64,000 nt of DNA from Parascedosporium putredinis (lineage: Eukaryota; Ascomycota; Sordariomycetes; Microascales; Microascaceae): positions 248,001 to 312,000 of the forward strand of contig CASHTG010000007.1 in assembly GCA_949357655.1 (NCBI GenBank), written 5' to 3'. Of this stretch, positions 12,689-23,769 are shown piece after piece. The notes under the pieces were generated by a model. The model searched no databases, was not told where the DNA came from, and worked only from the letters and a program-made list of their open reading frames with translations. The translations under genes and the position numbers were made by a program. The number at the start of each line of letters is the position of its first letter. Position 1 is the first letter of the stretch.

Positions 12689-15600
12689 GTTCTATGTCCG
12701 TTGCTTCTAGCTGCTAGGCTAGATCTCAGGTGTATGAGGAAAGACCGTGTGATGGGGCCTCCAGGTTCTCGGTTATGCTCACCCCACAAGAGAGGTCCGT
12801 AGCTGAGCCTGGCGAAGAGCAATGTGAACGAGGAGGAGGAGGAGAGGGAGAAGGGGGCGTTTGAGGAGGGGGAGTGTGTTGTTTGAATCGAGGCGTGAAT
12901 TAGGAAGAAGGAAGGAGAAGGCGAGTATGCAGTTGGGAGGAGTAGTGGATAGCAAAGCTACAAGTAGGCAGAAGTCTTGCCTGCGGGTGGGTATTAGGGG
13001 AAGAAGGGAAAACAGGACAAGCAGAGATGAGTGATTTCAGGATTACAGACTGGGGCTCCAAAAGGTTCTGCTCTTTCTTGGCTTTTGGGGAGGGTGTGTG
13101 ATGTTGATCTGAGGCTTCACCTTCTCGCCACTCGCTCGGGAGAGAGGTATTATAAGTGGAAAGGGGCGGGATAGAACAGAATCCAACGAGCGTATCCCTG
13201 AAAACGTGACGAGAGGAAAGGCCTTGGAAGCGGACGCACGGCAAGTCGATGTTTAAACTGAAGGAGAAAAGGCCCGGGAATTGACGTCGAAACAATATGG
13301 AAAACGAAATCACGGGCCACCCATGTAGGTAGAAGAGTACCTAGCCGTGATTGGGGCTTGCCTGACGAGGAAAAGCGTATATTAAACCAACTGGGTGTTA
13401 ATTCATAGGTGAGATGGGGGGCCTGTAACAAACGAGAGGTTTTTTTCTCTCTTTCCCACTCTCTCTGTTTTTCCCTGCTACCTTTTCCCACCGTTTTCCC
13501 CACCCTTTCAGAGACGTAATGAACCAGCGTGGAACCGGGCTTTCAGCGGTAGAAATCTTTGTTTGGGCTGTTTCCCGACTCAATGTGAGACTGGGGCATC
13601 CTCGAATACAACGATGTAGCCTTGAGGCACGACTTGACTGGCGTTAAGGGACAGGGGGAGGTCATGGCTTCAGCCAGCTTCCTCGGGGGAAAGGTACAAG
13701 GGAAAGCTTTCTTTTGGTCTGTTTGAGCGAACGCCCAAACTCGTATTCGAAAGACTCCAATGTTTGTAGAGCTGCGACGTTCCGGCTTTGAAGTGGAGCG
13801 AAGAAAAAGGTCCAGGACAGCCAGAGGAGGATTGAGGATTCCCATGATCCACCACGGCGCCAGTTTGGCTTGGACATTCCTAGGTCCCAATTTGACTTGA
13901 CCTGTCTTCCATCAATGCCTTTGGCACAAAAAAATGGAAGCCAATTGATCAAAGAGCTCAACTCCCTTGAACGGAGGAACTGGATGGGCATCTGAGCAGA
14001 GTCTAAAAAAGTGACTAGGAGGTGGAAAAGGTGGGCGGAGGAGGGGGCGTGTGCTCAAATATGCACGCCACCCCTCCCTGGACGGGGGTGTATGGAATGG
14101 GTGGGTATCGAGCCAGGCACCATGGGACATATCCGGAAGGGAAGGGGGCAATAATATGAGGGACAAGTAAAAGCGGCAATGGTGTAAGGTACAGTGATTG
14201 TCAGGCACGGCTTCGCGACTTCGCGCCTTCCAATTCCTCACTATGCAGAGGGGACGCTACAAAGGGTACTTTGCGCTACAAATTCCCACTTTTTCAAAAA
14301 GATTTCTCCCTTGATGACAAGGTATCTCTCCCCTTTCGCTTATTGGCACGCCTCAGGTTGTTCAAGTTCTCTTCTCAGGGCAGGTGGAAACGGTGGGGGA
14401 CCCATTAGGCGCGCCGCCTTAGGCCCGGTTGCTTGCTGCTTTCTTGTTCTTCGGATTGCCTTCTGGTTCTGCGTGATGAAATTGATCGGTCGGTTGGCAT
14501 CATGCCCAGCGCTGACGCTGACGCCGTTGGCCTGAGCAATGCAGGACGCCCCCAAAGGTGATGTGATGCCAGCGGCGGTTTCCAGGGAATACACTGGCGC
14601 TAACACACAAGCTTACTTGGGCTTGCAGACCCCGCCAGCCACCTGGGCACTGGGACTGGGCCAAGTGTGCCGTGGACCCATCGCTGCCTGCTTTGATGGA
14701 TGATGAAAGGCAATAATAGATCTATCATTTCATCAAATTGATCAATGTATCAGGCCAGTTCGAACCTCCGCCGGCGCTGTGAGTCGTGAGTCAAGGTGCT
14801 AGTGCAGTGTCGCATCGCGGTACACCTTGTGCGTGCTCAGCCATGACTTGGCGGAAGGCGAGGCCGCATTGCAGAAGGAGAGCAAAGCCCAAGAGCAGCA
14901 GATGAAATCCCGAAGCGAGATCCCCTTCTTGCGTCGTCGTTCGCGGGAAATTCTCAAAGAGCCACGACCGATCGGGCGGTATGTGCCGTGCTTGTTGGAA
15001 GAGCTGGGAGAGCCAGAGCGATCCATGAACGGGGGTTCCAGCTGCCCCGATGGTCACAAAGATGGTTGATCTCGAGGGGTATCGATGGATCGGCGCTGCG
15101 CTTAGCCGCAAGGAACATCTGCCCCCTCGATTCGATTGGAATTTTTCTTTTTTTTTTTTGTCAAGTTCTTATCGAACTTTTTTCTCCTCAGCAGATTTCT
15201 GACCAGGCTCTGGATTAACGTGATACATCCCATCCAATCGTTCGATCGGCCGCACGATAAGAAGTTTAAAATTCCCGGGTTGAGCTTTCTCGAAAGGGCA
15301 AGATATTTCGAGAATCATGGGGTAAGTTGCGTCACAGACGCGGAAGGGAGCGACTCTGAGCCAGCATCAGTGTTGACACTTCAGTCCAGTACGGATCAAA
15401 TTCAATTGAGCCTGGGGAACCAGACGCCACGCGGGAGACTGCTGGTCAAGCAGGCCTATGCTGTAGGCAGTCTGTCATTACAAGGCCACGGGAGCGAGGC
15501 CGAGGTACTTCGGTGCCCTGCGAGGCTACCCCTGTCGACGCTCCTTGCCCCCTGTTTGGACGGAGAGTTGTGTCGTACGTAGTACGGACCTCATCCGCGC

Positions 15601-18600
15601 TAGGCCTCCCACCGCCCGCTACTGAGAATTGACCCACCCACCGTAAACTCGACGGTTTTCACAACGGGGCAGTTGAGATTTGGTGTATGCCAAGGGCGAA
15701 AATTACCAAGTAGTACAAACAAGGGCAGCTTCCAGTGGAAATCATGCTCTGACCTAGGGCTGGGAGGATGCGACCTTATCCTGCCGGCGAACAAATTCTA
15801 TTCTTCTTGGAGGGTAGTCGTCTGGTAGCGGTTAAAACGAGATTACACACAACCATAACCGATTATCTCCGCAAAGCTAGCCCCAACCAACCAGGCAGGC
15901 ACACCCTCTGCTCCTGCATCCTAAGGATTTCCAACTTTCTCAGTCGCTGCTTCCGATCCAAAATGAAGCCGCCAGCCTTGCTCATTTACACTGCTCGGTT
16001 CCTCGGTCGCCCAGCCGCCTGTGACGGGAAGGGGGTGGTAGTGAGATGGGGGTGGGATGGCTTCAGATGGGAGTTGTGGGAGCCAAGGACACTGAACAAG
16101 GAGAGAGAAGGTTGGCAAAGGCTTGATTTCCTTGGCCGTCTGCCCCTGTCCACATCCTCGCAGCACGCACTGCATCTCCTCGCCGTGAACGGACTTTTAG
16201 GCTCCAGGGAGGGGTCTCTTTTGCGTGACCTGAGCCAGAGGAGCCACATTCTCTGCTTCGAAACTTGCCAAGGACATTTCCTCGGCGAGGGCCAAGACGA
16301 CACCGAACGCCAGCTGCCCGAGGAGTGCAGCAGAACAGCCGCCTCGGCGGGCTCTAAACAAGAAGAAAATGGATGGCGAAAGTGCATATTGGAGGGAGCT
16401 AATACGAAGCGCCGAGCCCTTGTCCAGCTACCAAGTATAACCCAAAAGCCTAGAATAGCAGCGAAACCCGGAAATCACGCTGGGGGCTCCAAGTCGAGGT
16501 GCGTCTCCGTCCGTCTACGCTACCGCTTGCTGCTTCTGGCGCACAAATTTCCTTCGGTGTTGGTGGATGGTGGGGGTTACCGGCATGGCCTGGCGAAATT
16601 ACATTGATTTGATAGGAGAGCTAGTGGAAAAAGAGGCCCTCTTTCACTGCTGGGGCGGAGATTTCCTTCTCTCCCCACACAGCGCCCCCCGAAAGGTCAA
16701 CTCCTCGAAACGACTGATGGCTGAGTCCACATTACCAATCGATGCCGGAACCTGATACCAAGCCGGTCCACCCCTGTCCCCGTGGTGCCTGGACTGTGGG
16801 TCAGCCGGAGGTCGCATTGGCTAGAATTTCCGTAGTTCATCCGCCACAGTGATAGACTGAAAACCCCGTGACTAAGAACGTGTGGTGGCGTCTTCACGGA
16901 CCGTCCGACCGTGGTTCGCTTCCCTCTATTATCTCTATTCACTTTGGTCATAGTACGTTCTTTGGAGAGTCTTTGTGGAACTTATTATCTCTCCATCATG
17001 CCTGAAACAGCTCGAGGAGAGAAAAAAAGAATGAGGGTGGGGCCACCGTTGGCTCGACTCTCGCACGCAGAACCCACGTCCTGCTGAGATTCCTTCGGCT
17101 TCAGGCCTCAACTCCCCATCACACCTGAGGATATCTGGCCATTTTTGATTACCAAACCTTTCCACCCATTCACGATCCATCTTACTCGCCAGGTCCCCCT
17201 CTCTAGATGTGGCGTGCAAGGTCAATGAAGCTGAAAGAAGCCTAAGCGGGAGGGCGGGGTCCCTGCCGATCTATCCGTAACCTTAAGAAGGGGCGTGGCA
17301 TGCATCGTTCTTCGCTTGATTCACCAGACAAAAAAGCGTATGACGCCTTTGAACAAATTTCCGCCCGTTCACCGCATCGCTTCTGGGAGACCAGCGGACT
17401 GGTGGTTGGGGAGAAGGGGGAAAAAGGAAGGCGCGGAGGACGTTAGCTCGACCCTCCCCCACCGTCGCCTATGCCGGCAAGATCACGGAGCCCTTCACCT
17501 GGGGAGGGCCCTCTTCGGCCGGGGGATCGAACCGCGCAGTTGTAACTGCACCTTTTGGTGGACTTCAAACCAGGACTAGACTCCTCCGTTCCGAGTTGAC
17601 TGACTCGTGAGCCTGCCTTGAAGCGTAGCCTGGCCCCGGCACCCACTGCCGTCCGAAGCTCTGGAGTTGGTCGCCGCCGTGCAGGGCACCAAAGTGTTTG
17701 AAAGCACATGTAGTCAGGCTGATAAATTGGTTCGTCGTCATTGATGGCGCCTTGCTGGCCCCTCAAGGGATCGGAAGGGCCGGCCTACTGGATGATTTGG
17801 GTTTGCCAAACGAGCTCCTGCAACTGGACTCCGCGAAAAGAAAAGAAAAATCCCTTGGTAATCGACATGGATCAGGCCTTTTTCTCCTAGCTAGCATCCT
17901 CCTTAAGCTCCGGGCAAATAATATGCCCCTTCAGCTTTGAGCGAGAAGGGTTGAGATCGGCGTGTCCAAGACACTAGTTCGTCCATGAAAGAACAGGGAT
18001 AGCTGCTTGTTCATCCAAAGCCCACCAGAATCCCTCACCAATGCTGCACCAGCCAGTCTCCAGGGCCCGGGATTCGCGGAGAGCTCAAGCTCGTACCGGC
18101 GGGTTTCGTTTCTATTCTTGTCGTTCCGACCGATCGACAGGTCGTGCCCACACACGGAGACAAAGGGAAAACCCGACAAATCTTGCTGTGGCTTGTTTCC
18201 GCCAAGGGGGCCTTATTTCAGATGCCCTTCTTTTTTGCTATTTTTCCTCTTCGCCTAACGGCACCCAGCCCCGTGATGTCGTTTTAAGCGACATCCTCTT
18301 GCGGGCGGCCTTCGTCCGCGAGTGTCCATAGCCGAATGGGGGCCTTGGATTTCGTTATTTGGAAAAAATACTCCGTTTATAGATGCCTCCATGCCGCCGC
18401 CCGTCTTGCCCTCAGTAGTTCATGCAATAACCCGCATCAAGCTTACATACGTCGGCCCTTTACGATTCTGCCTTTGTTGGTGCATCACTTGGCGGTCGCG
18501 GCTGGCCACCGACCTCATCTCGTGCGTGCGGGCACGAAACCAAACCCGAGGTTGCGAGGTTGCATCGCCCGCTGAGCCCTGAGCCAGCCGAACTCGCCCT

Positions 18601-19251
18601 CCCTTTCCCGGAAATAGACGCGATTCTTGCGGAAAAAAAGAAAGATGAAGAACGAAATACGGATGAAGAATAGTGTGGTTTCTGCTTCCTGTACGAGTCC
18701 CTGTAATCTTTTTCTTTCTTTGGGAGAAAGAGTCGCAGACTTCTTGTCATGCTCGTATGCATGCCGTCCAACACCAACAGACCTACATGACATGGCCTGT
18801 CCGGTTGCGGATCGAGGAAGTGAAGGAAAAAAAAAAAAAAAAAGGGTTTTCTGCTGACTGCCCCGCCTTTGCGCGCCTTTGTGCTGAAGCATCGTCATCA
18901 TTCCGTGGTCGGTTGGCCATGCCATCCACCTCTGTGAAAAGCGAGGGTGGGGTCAGGTTTATTCTTAGGAATTTTTCCTTCTTTTTCTCTTGGAGCTAGC
19001 CTCATCTTCTCAACGACATACCGCAGGATAGTTGGGTGAAAATTGAGTGATTGCCTGCATCGGTTATGCCAACCCGAGAATCCTGACTCGGTGCCACTCG
19101 TCGATGATGCGTTGTCCAGTCATTTCATGCAATCTTGCCAGCACAACCGCGTCCAACCTCTTTTGAAGGGGCAGTTGTGGTCATCACAGGCGTGGCAAGC
19201 GCCACCTAGGAACTTGCTTTTGCTTTCTTTCTATTTCCAGTGTGAAATTCG

Positions 19252-19370
19252 CCGTTTTTTTTTTCGATCGACAAGCCTTCCTCGACATACGTTTCTTTTT
19301 CTTCTTTTTCTTCTTCCTCTTTTATTCTTCTTTTTCTTTTTCCCTTCTCTTTTCTTTTCTTGCTCTGTTT
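19252..19370. repeat. Pyrimidine-rich T/C tract
   Basis: Mostly T and C on the plus strand, in TTC/TTTC units, giving Phe/Ser/Leu-rich spurious open frames. No coding signal is evident. Confidence 0.65.
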
Positions 19371-20730
19371 GTGATGCTGCTATCACCTTTTTGGTCTTCT
19401 TTCTCTCATTCTTTCAATCTTTACCCCCACTTTCCTTTGATCTTGCGCGCCTTGTTTCCTTTTTTGCTAGTTTCTTTCTTTTTTTCTGCCTGTTCCTTTT
19501 GTCCTGTCAAACGTCGAGGAATCCGCCATCTGATTGTTTCACCGCTCTTCCCTCTCTTCTCCCGGATGCTTGTAGCCGGGGGCGTCATCACCATCTCTAT
19601 ATCACTCTGTTTGCCGATATCTTCTTTTTTGGAGTCTTGATACTAGAGAAAACCGCCCGATAGAGTTAAAGCCCAAGAGCCGCGTGCTCGACCCAAGATC
19701 GGCGACGTTGATCCAAGACATCTAATGTTCACCCCACCCTTCAGTCAATCTTTGGTGATGCAGGGACTCCATTTATTTCCCTAGCTGGATCCGGTGAGAC
19801 TGCGATGCAGTAAGTGCGAATGGCGTTTGAGTTACCCTTTGACAGCCGGCGAAGGAGTTGAGGATCGGCCTGCCCTAGCCTCTGGTAAAGCGAACCTGGC
19901 GTATACCCAATGGGGATAATTGGCACCTCTCTCTGCACTGCATCCCTTAAGCGCAGTTGTTCAACCCCTTTCCCGCCCATCCATCGATTGATCTTTCCTT
20001 GTCTCACAGTTTAATGTTCTTTCCTTCGTCCTTTCTTCTTTCATTCCTTTTTCTTCTTAATTTGGGTGAGACCTGTCTCAGTGGCTGGCAGACCCTACTG
20101 TTCCTGTGGCAGCTGTGGCAGCCACGCCCTCACTTCTGGGAATCCGCCTCCGCCCCCGCCTTTTCGGAGAATACACTGATCCTCGGACCCCGCGATCCAC
20201 GGGCATGAGGCGGCGCAGTGTATGAATAAGGCGAGGCAGGACCTTTCTCTCTTAAAGTCGGCGCAGAACACAAATGGGGTTGCTCACGACATTCTTGCAG
20301 CGGTAATTCGACGTCGAATGTGAGGCGGAAAGACGCTGCAAAGGCGTAAAATTCTGCCCGTGAAGGCTGGGCTTGCTCACCATTTCTGACATGGATGTTC
20401 GTATCATTCTTTTTCTTCTTGTCACGTCGCTACCGCCTCTCCAATGAGTCTCGACCCAATGTGTCGCCCACTGTCCCACTGTATTACATGCAATAATGTA
20501 TGAGCCCTCTCGGGCTTTTCTCCCCACATCTCTCGCCTCCCGAGCCTTGGAAAATTGAGCAAGGGCAGAAACTGTTTGGTGGGTCGTGGTTGCTTCGCGG
20601 AGGGGAATATCTCAAACCTCGTATTTTGCCAGCGTATGAGAACAATGCCAGAAATCAATCTGCGCAACACACGCCACAATCTCGCTGCAGCGTCTGAAAT
20701 GTGCAGCTTCAATTAATCAGCTGGAAATGG

Positions 20731-20763
20731 CCAGCTCCAGCGCCAGCACCAGCACCAGCACCG
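20731..20763. repeat. Short CCAGCA-type hexamer repeat
   Basis: Five imperfect CCAGC(A/T/G)-based units, predicted as Ala-Pro or Ser-Thr repeats depending on frame. The surrounding frames show no other sign of coding. Confidence 0.6.
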
Positions 20764-22536
20764 GTGGAGGATCGACCTTCCGACTCGACGACCAACCAAG
20801 TGCGCTTCGCCGGAAATGGATTCTGCCGCCTCTCCTGTCCCTTGGGCTACTCGATGCGAGCGAGTCTTTTCGGGCAGAGCGAAGCTGGAATAATTCCAGC
20901 AATGTATGTTCGGAGCAGCCCAGTCTCGCCGTTCTCGTCCGGGTTCTCGCCAAGGGATGGGCCAGTAGGTCAAGCTTTGGGAAACGCCCGCCTGAAACCA
21001 CGTTGGAGAAAGTCAAGCCAGTGGCGCCAAGGGTCAGCCTACACTAGTTCCTCGCTCGACCCCTGCCTTGTCTCGCTACGTGTGGGCTGGGTGAGAAGAG
21101 GTAGGGAGCATCACCCTCCGCACACTCGAGGCTCGCTCACCGACGCCTTTGATTTTGGGCTGAGTGCGACGAAGCACCGCTGCCGCCGACCTCGTCCTTG
21201 GCGGTTACCACTCCCTGTCCCGTTTTCTTGGTATTGGTTGATTTTTTTCTTCTTTCGTTTTCTCTTTTCTCTCACTTTCTCTGCTATTATTGCCCGCCCG
21301 ACTCCGACTTCCCCATCGCTCGCTTTCTTTGCCTTTCACGATTTCGCTTTTGCCGCATTCAGCCAATATGGCGCAAATCCCCCAGGAGCCAGTCTTTGGT
21401 GACGAAATTGATGGGGGCCTCAGCCGAAGCCCGGCTTGGTACTCTCCTTCAGCGCTCTTCGCGGCCTGAATCCTTTTTTCCGCTGGCCCCCTCTCTCTCT
21501 CTGGCCTTTTTGTTCGTGACCGCTGTACCAGAGACGTGGCGTGGCCCATCGTAGTATTATGAGTGAGGATCATGGCTGCACCCGAGAGGGCGCTTTCGCC
21601 CACCATACTGGCTCGGCACACAGAGTATTGGTGGTGGCGGCGTAGTGCATGTCCAGAGTTGGCGGAGAGGATATCGCGCGTTGCTTGGTCCGGCCCACTC
21701 GTGTATTCGAAGCCACGGCAGCGAGGAGATCGATGCCACCCATCCCCAGATTCACCCGAGATGCTAATTAATTCACGTCTTTGAGAGAGCGGGAAGAATG
21801 CCGCTGTTTCCCCACATTCATAACGAAAAAGGACGAAGATGACGAAGATCTCTTTGTCCAGTGCCGCGTCCGCCTTGTCCACCAGGCCTGCTGACTAGTT
21901 TGCTTCATGAATCCACGACCACCTCTCCCTTGGGTGGGTGCACTCTGTGGCCTGGAGTGGAGCTGCCGCCGCCTCCATAGTTTAGCACGTCTTCTGCCTT
22001 GAACACAAATCCTCGTGCGCCAAATGGGCTGCTGGCTGAACCGGATGACACCGCAGCACACTTTGTTTGATACCCTCACAGTCGACTGACGTCTTCCCCC
22101 AATCCCACACCCATACAAGTACATTTGTGAAGAAAGCCACTTCATCGCAACGGCGAGGAGAAAAACGGAGAACCTCACCTGTTTTTGTTTTTTCTGAAGG
22201 AAATGGATGACTTGAAAATAAACCATACCCTAAAAACGACCCATCCGAATTTTGCGAGAATCCTTGCAGTTGTGATATTGCTGACTTCTCTCCCAACCAA
22301 GCGCCTCTCCCATCTATCCGAGCGGACTGGTTGGTCCACATGGCACAATCAGCACCTTGTTCTTGTCTCCCCTTTCCCACCCCCTTCCAACCCCCAGTGG
22401 CTATTCAGTTGCTTCCTGGCCCCTGCAAGAGTTTGCAGTTTCCCGGAACTAGCCTAGACCAACACCTCCTGAACTGGCGACTGGATGACCCACCCCACAT
22501 CCCTGGTCAATACCCACTTTGACCCACCGCCTGCAG

Positions 22537-22664
22537 CTTTCTTTTTCTTTTCTTTTTCTTCCTTTTCTTTTCTCCTTTTTCTTTTTCCTTTTCTTTTTCT
22601 TTTTCTTTCTCTTCTTTTTTTCTTTTTCTTTTCTTTTCTTTTTCTTTTTTTCTTCTCCCCTTTT
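22537..22664. repeat. Long pyrimidine T/C tract
   Basis: About 128 nt almost entirely T and C on the plus strand (TTTTTC and TTTTC units). It lies about 1.1 kb upstream of the synthase start codon and could form non-B DNA or exclude nucleosomes. That function is inference. Confidence 0.8.
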
Positions 22665-23769
22665 CACTTCCCATCCCCCTTTCCCATCCCCTCCTTCCTT
22701 GCGAGGTGGCCAAAGCTGATGGGATGCATGGTACCTGGATTCACCACCATGAACCAACGCAAAACCGCTCGATCTTCGATCTTTGTGCTATACCGTATTC
22801 GCCTGGTGCAGCCTAATTCAGGGAACGGAGGATGCGTTCAGGGAAAGGGGCGATAAAAGTGCGGAATGCCGTATTCTGATCATAGTGGAGTAGCGTAATA
22901 CGGTTGACTTCTTGGTGATGGCCAAAAGACACCAAACGTCAATGCATGCTTCCGCTGTTTTTCTGGCGAGTCCCTCATCGGGGTCTCGGCCGTGCTGGCC
23001 GTCCAAGTGACTCCGATATTGGTCCCGCCTTTTCTCGACTCTTCTTTCCCCCTTCGAGCCGAAGGGTAAACGAAGAGCCAAAAGATGGGGAAGCCACAGC
23101 CCACAATACCCACGCCCCCTTTCCCTTACCTCGCCAGCTCGCGTCCTAGCAGTGCCCGCCTCCCCCTTTGTCGCTTTACGAGTCAAGCTCCCGTGAACCG
23201 TGGTTCTTGTCAGTGTTTGTGTGTGTGTGGCGAGCTTGAGCTGCACGGCCACTACTTGCAGAGGCACCAAAAAAAAAAAAAGCGTCGAGCCCATTGAGCA
23301 ACTCTTCCCCTTTTGCAACGTTCGTTCGCTCTGCATGCTTTTGCGGCGTTGATACATGGTCGGGGAATGCGTTTTTTGGCTACATGGATTGACATGAATC
23401 TTGTCTAAACACTGAATTCCTCCGCACTTGTCCTGTGGCGGTTCCAACCTCGCCGCTCGACCCTTCACTCGTTCCACCTCTCCATTCAGTATCTTAATTA
23501 TTTTTCCCCTTCATTTACCCAAACCGCCGCTCGCTTCGTCCTATTACCCCCAGACCCTTGCTTCTGTTTTCTTTCTTTTTTTCCCCTTGAATGCCTATCT
23601 GGCCCCTCTCTGCCATACTCTGTGTGCCCGTTATTGTTTTTGGGACGAGTATGCGGTAGCTTCCGTTCGCTTTTAACCTTCTCCTCGCCCGCATCTTCTC
23701 TGATCCACCTTGCGGCCGTGATCACGTCCTCTCACTTGGTAAGGGCATCTTTGCCCGCGAGCCTCGGAA

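Larger units (their letters stand above)
12689..23769. other. 11-kb gene-free interval between divergent epimerase and synthase genes
   Basis: No conserved protein or RNA gene is recognisable. The part next to the epimerase (about 12.8-13.5 kb) is CT-rich on the epimerase sense strand, and the part next to the synthase (about 23.47-23.7 kb) is CT-rich on the plus strand. Both are typical of promoter and leader sequence in moulds. Between them are poly-T/C tracts (19.25-19.37 and 22.54-22.66 kb), an A-run near 18.83 kb and a short hexamer repeat at 20.73 kb. The longest open frame (15768-16607, 279 codons, plus) has no family resemblance. I looked specifically for a polysaccharide deacetylase, a GH114 and a GH135 enzyme and saw none. 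Confidence 0.55.

Noticed and set aside
15768..16607. 279-codon open frame on the plus strand
   Set aside because: No recognisable domain, no coherent hydrophobic or motif pattern, and a comparable frame exists on the other strand. Probably chance, although transcript data could overturn this.
17440..17580. A GGTTCGATCC-like sequence on the minus strand suggesting a tRNA T-arm
   Set aside because: The flanking bases do not pair to form a T stem, and no D-arm or acceptor stem is present at the right distance.
20701..21882. Overlapping 233- and 225-codon frames on opposite strands
   Set aside because: One is built from an Ala-Pro hexamer repeat and a Phe-rich T/C tract, the other from its complement. 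Neither resembles a protein family.
22818..23477. 219-codon minus-strand frame upstream of the synthase
   Set aside because: Lies in the probable synthase promoter region and shows no domain or conserved motif.
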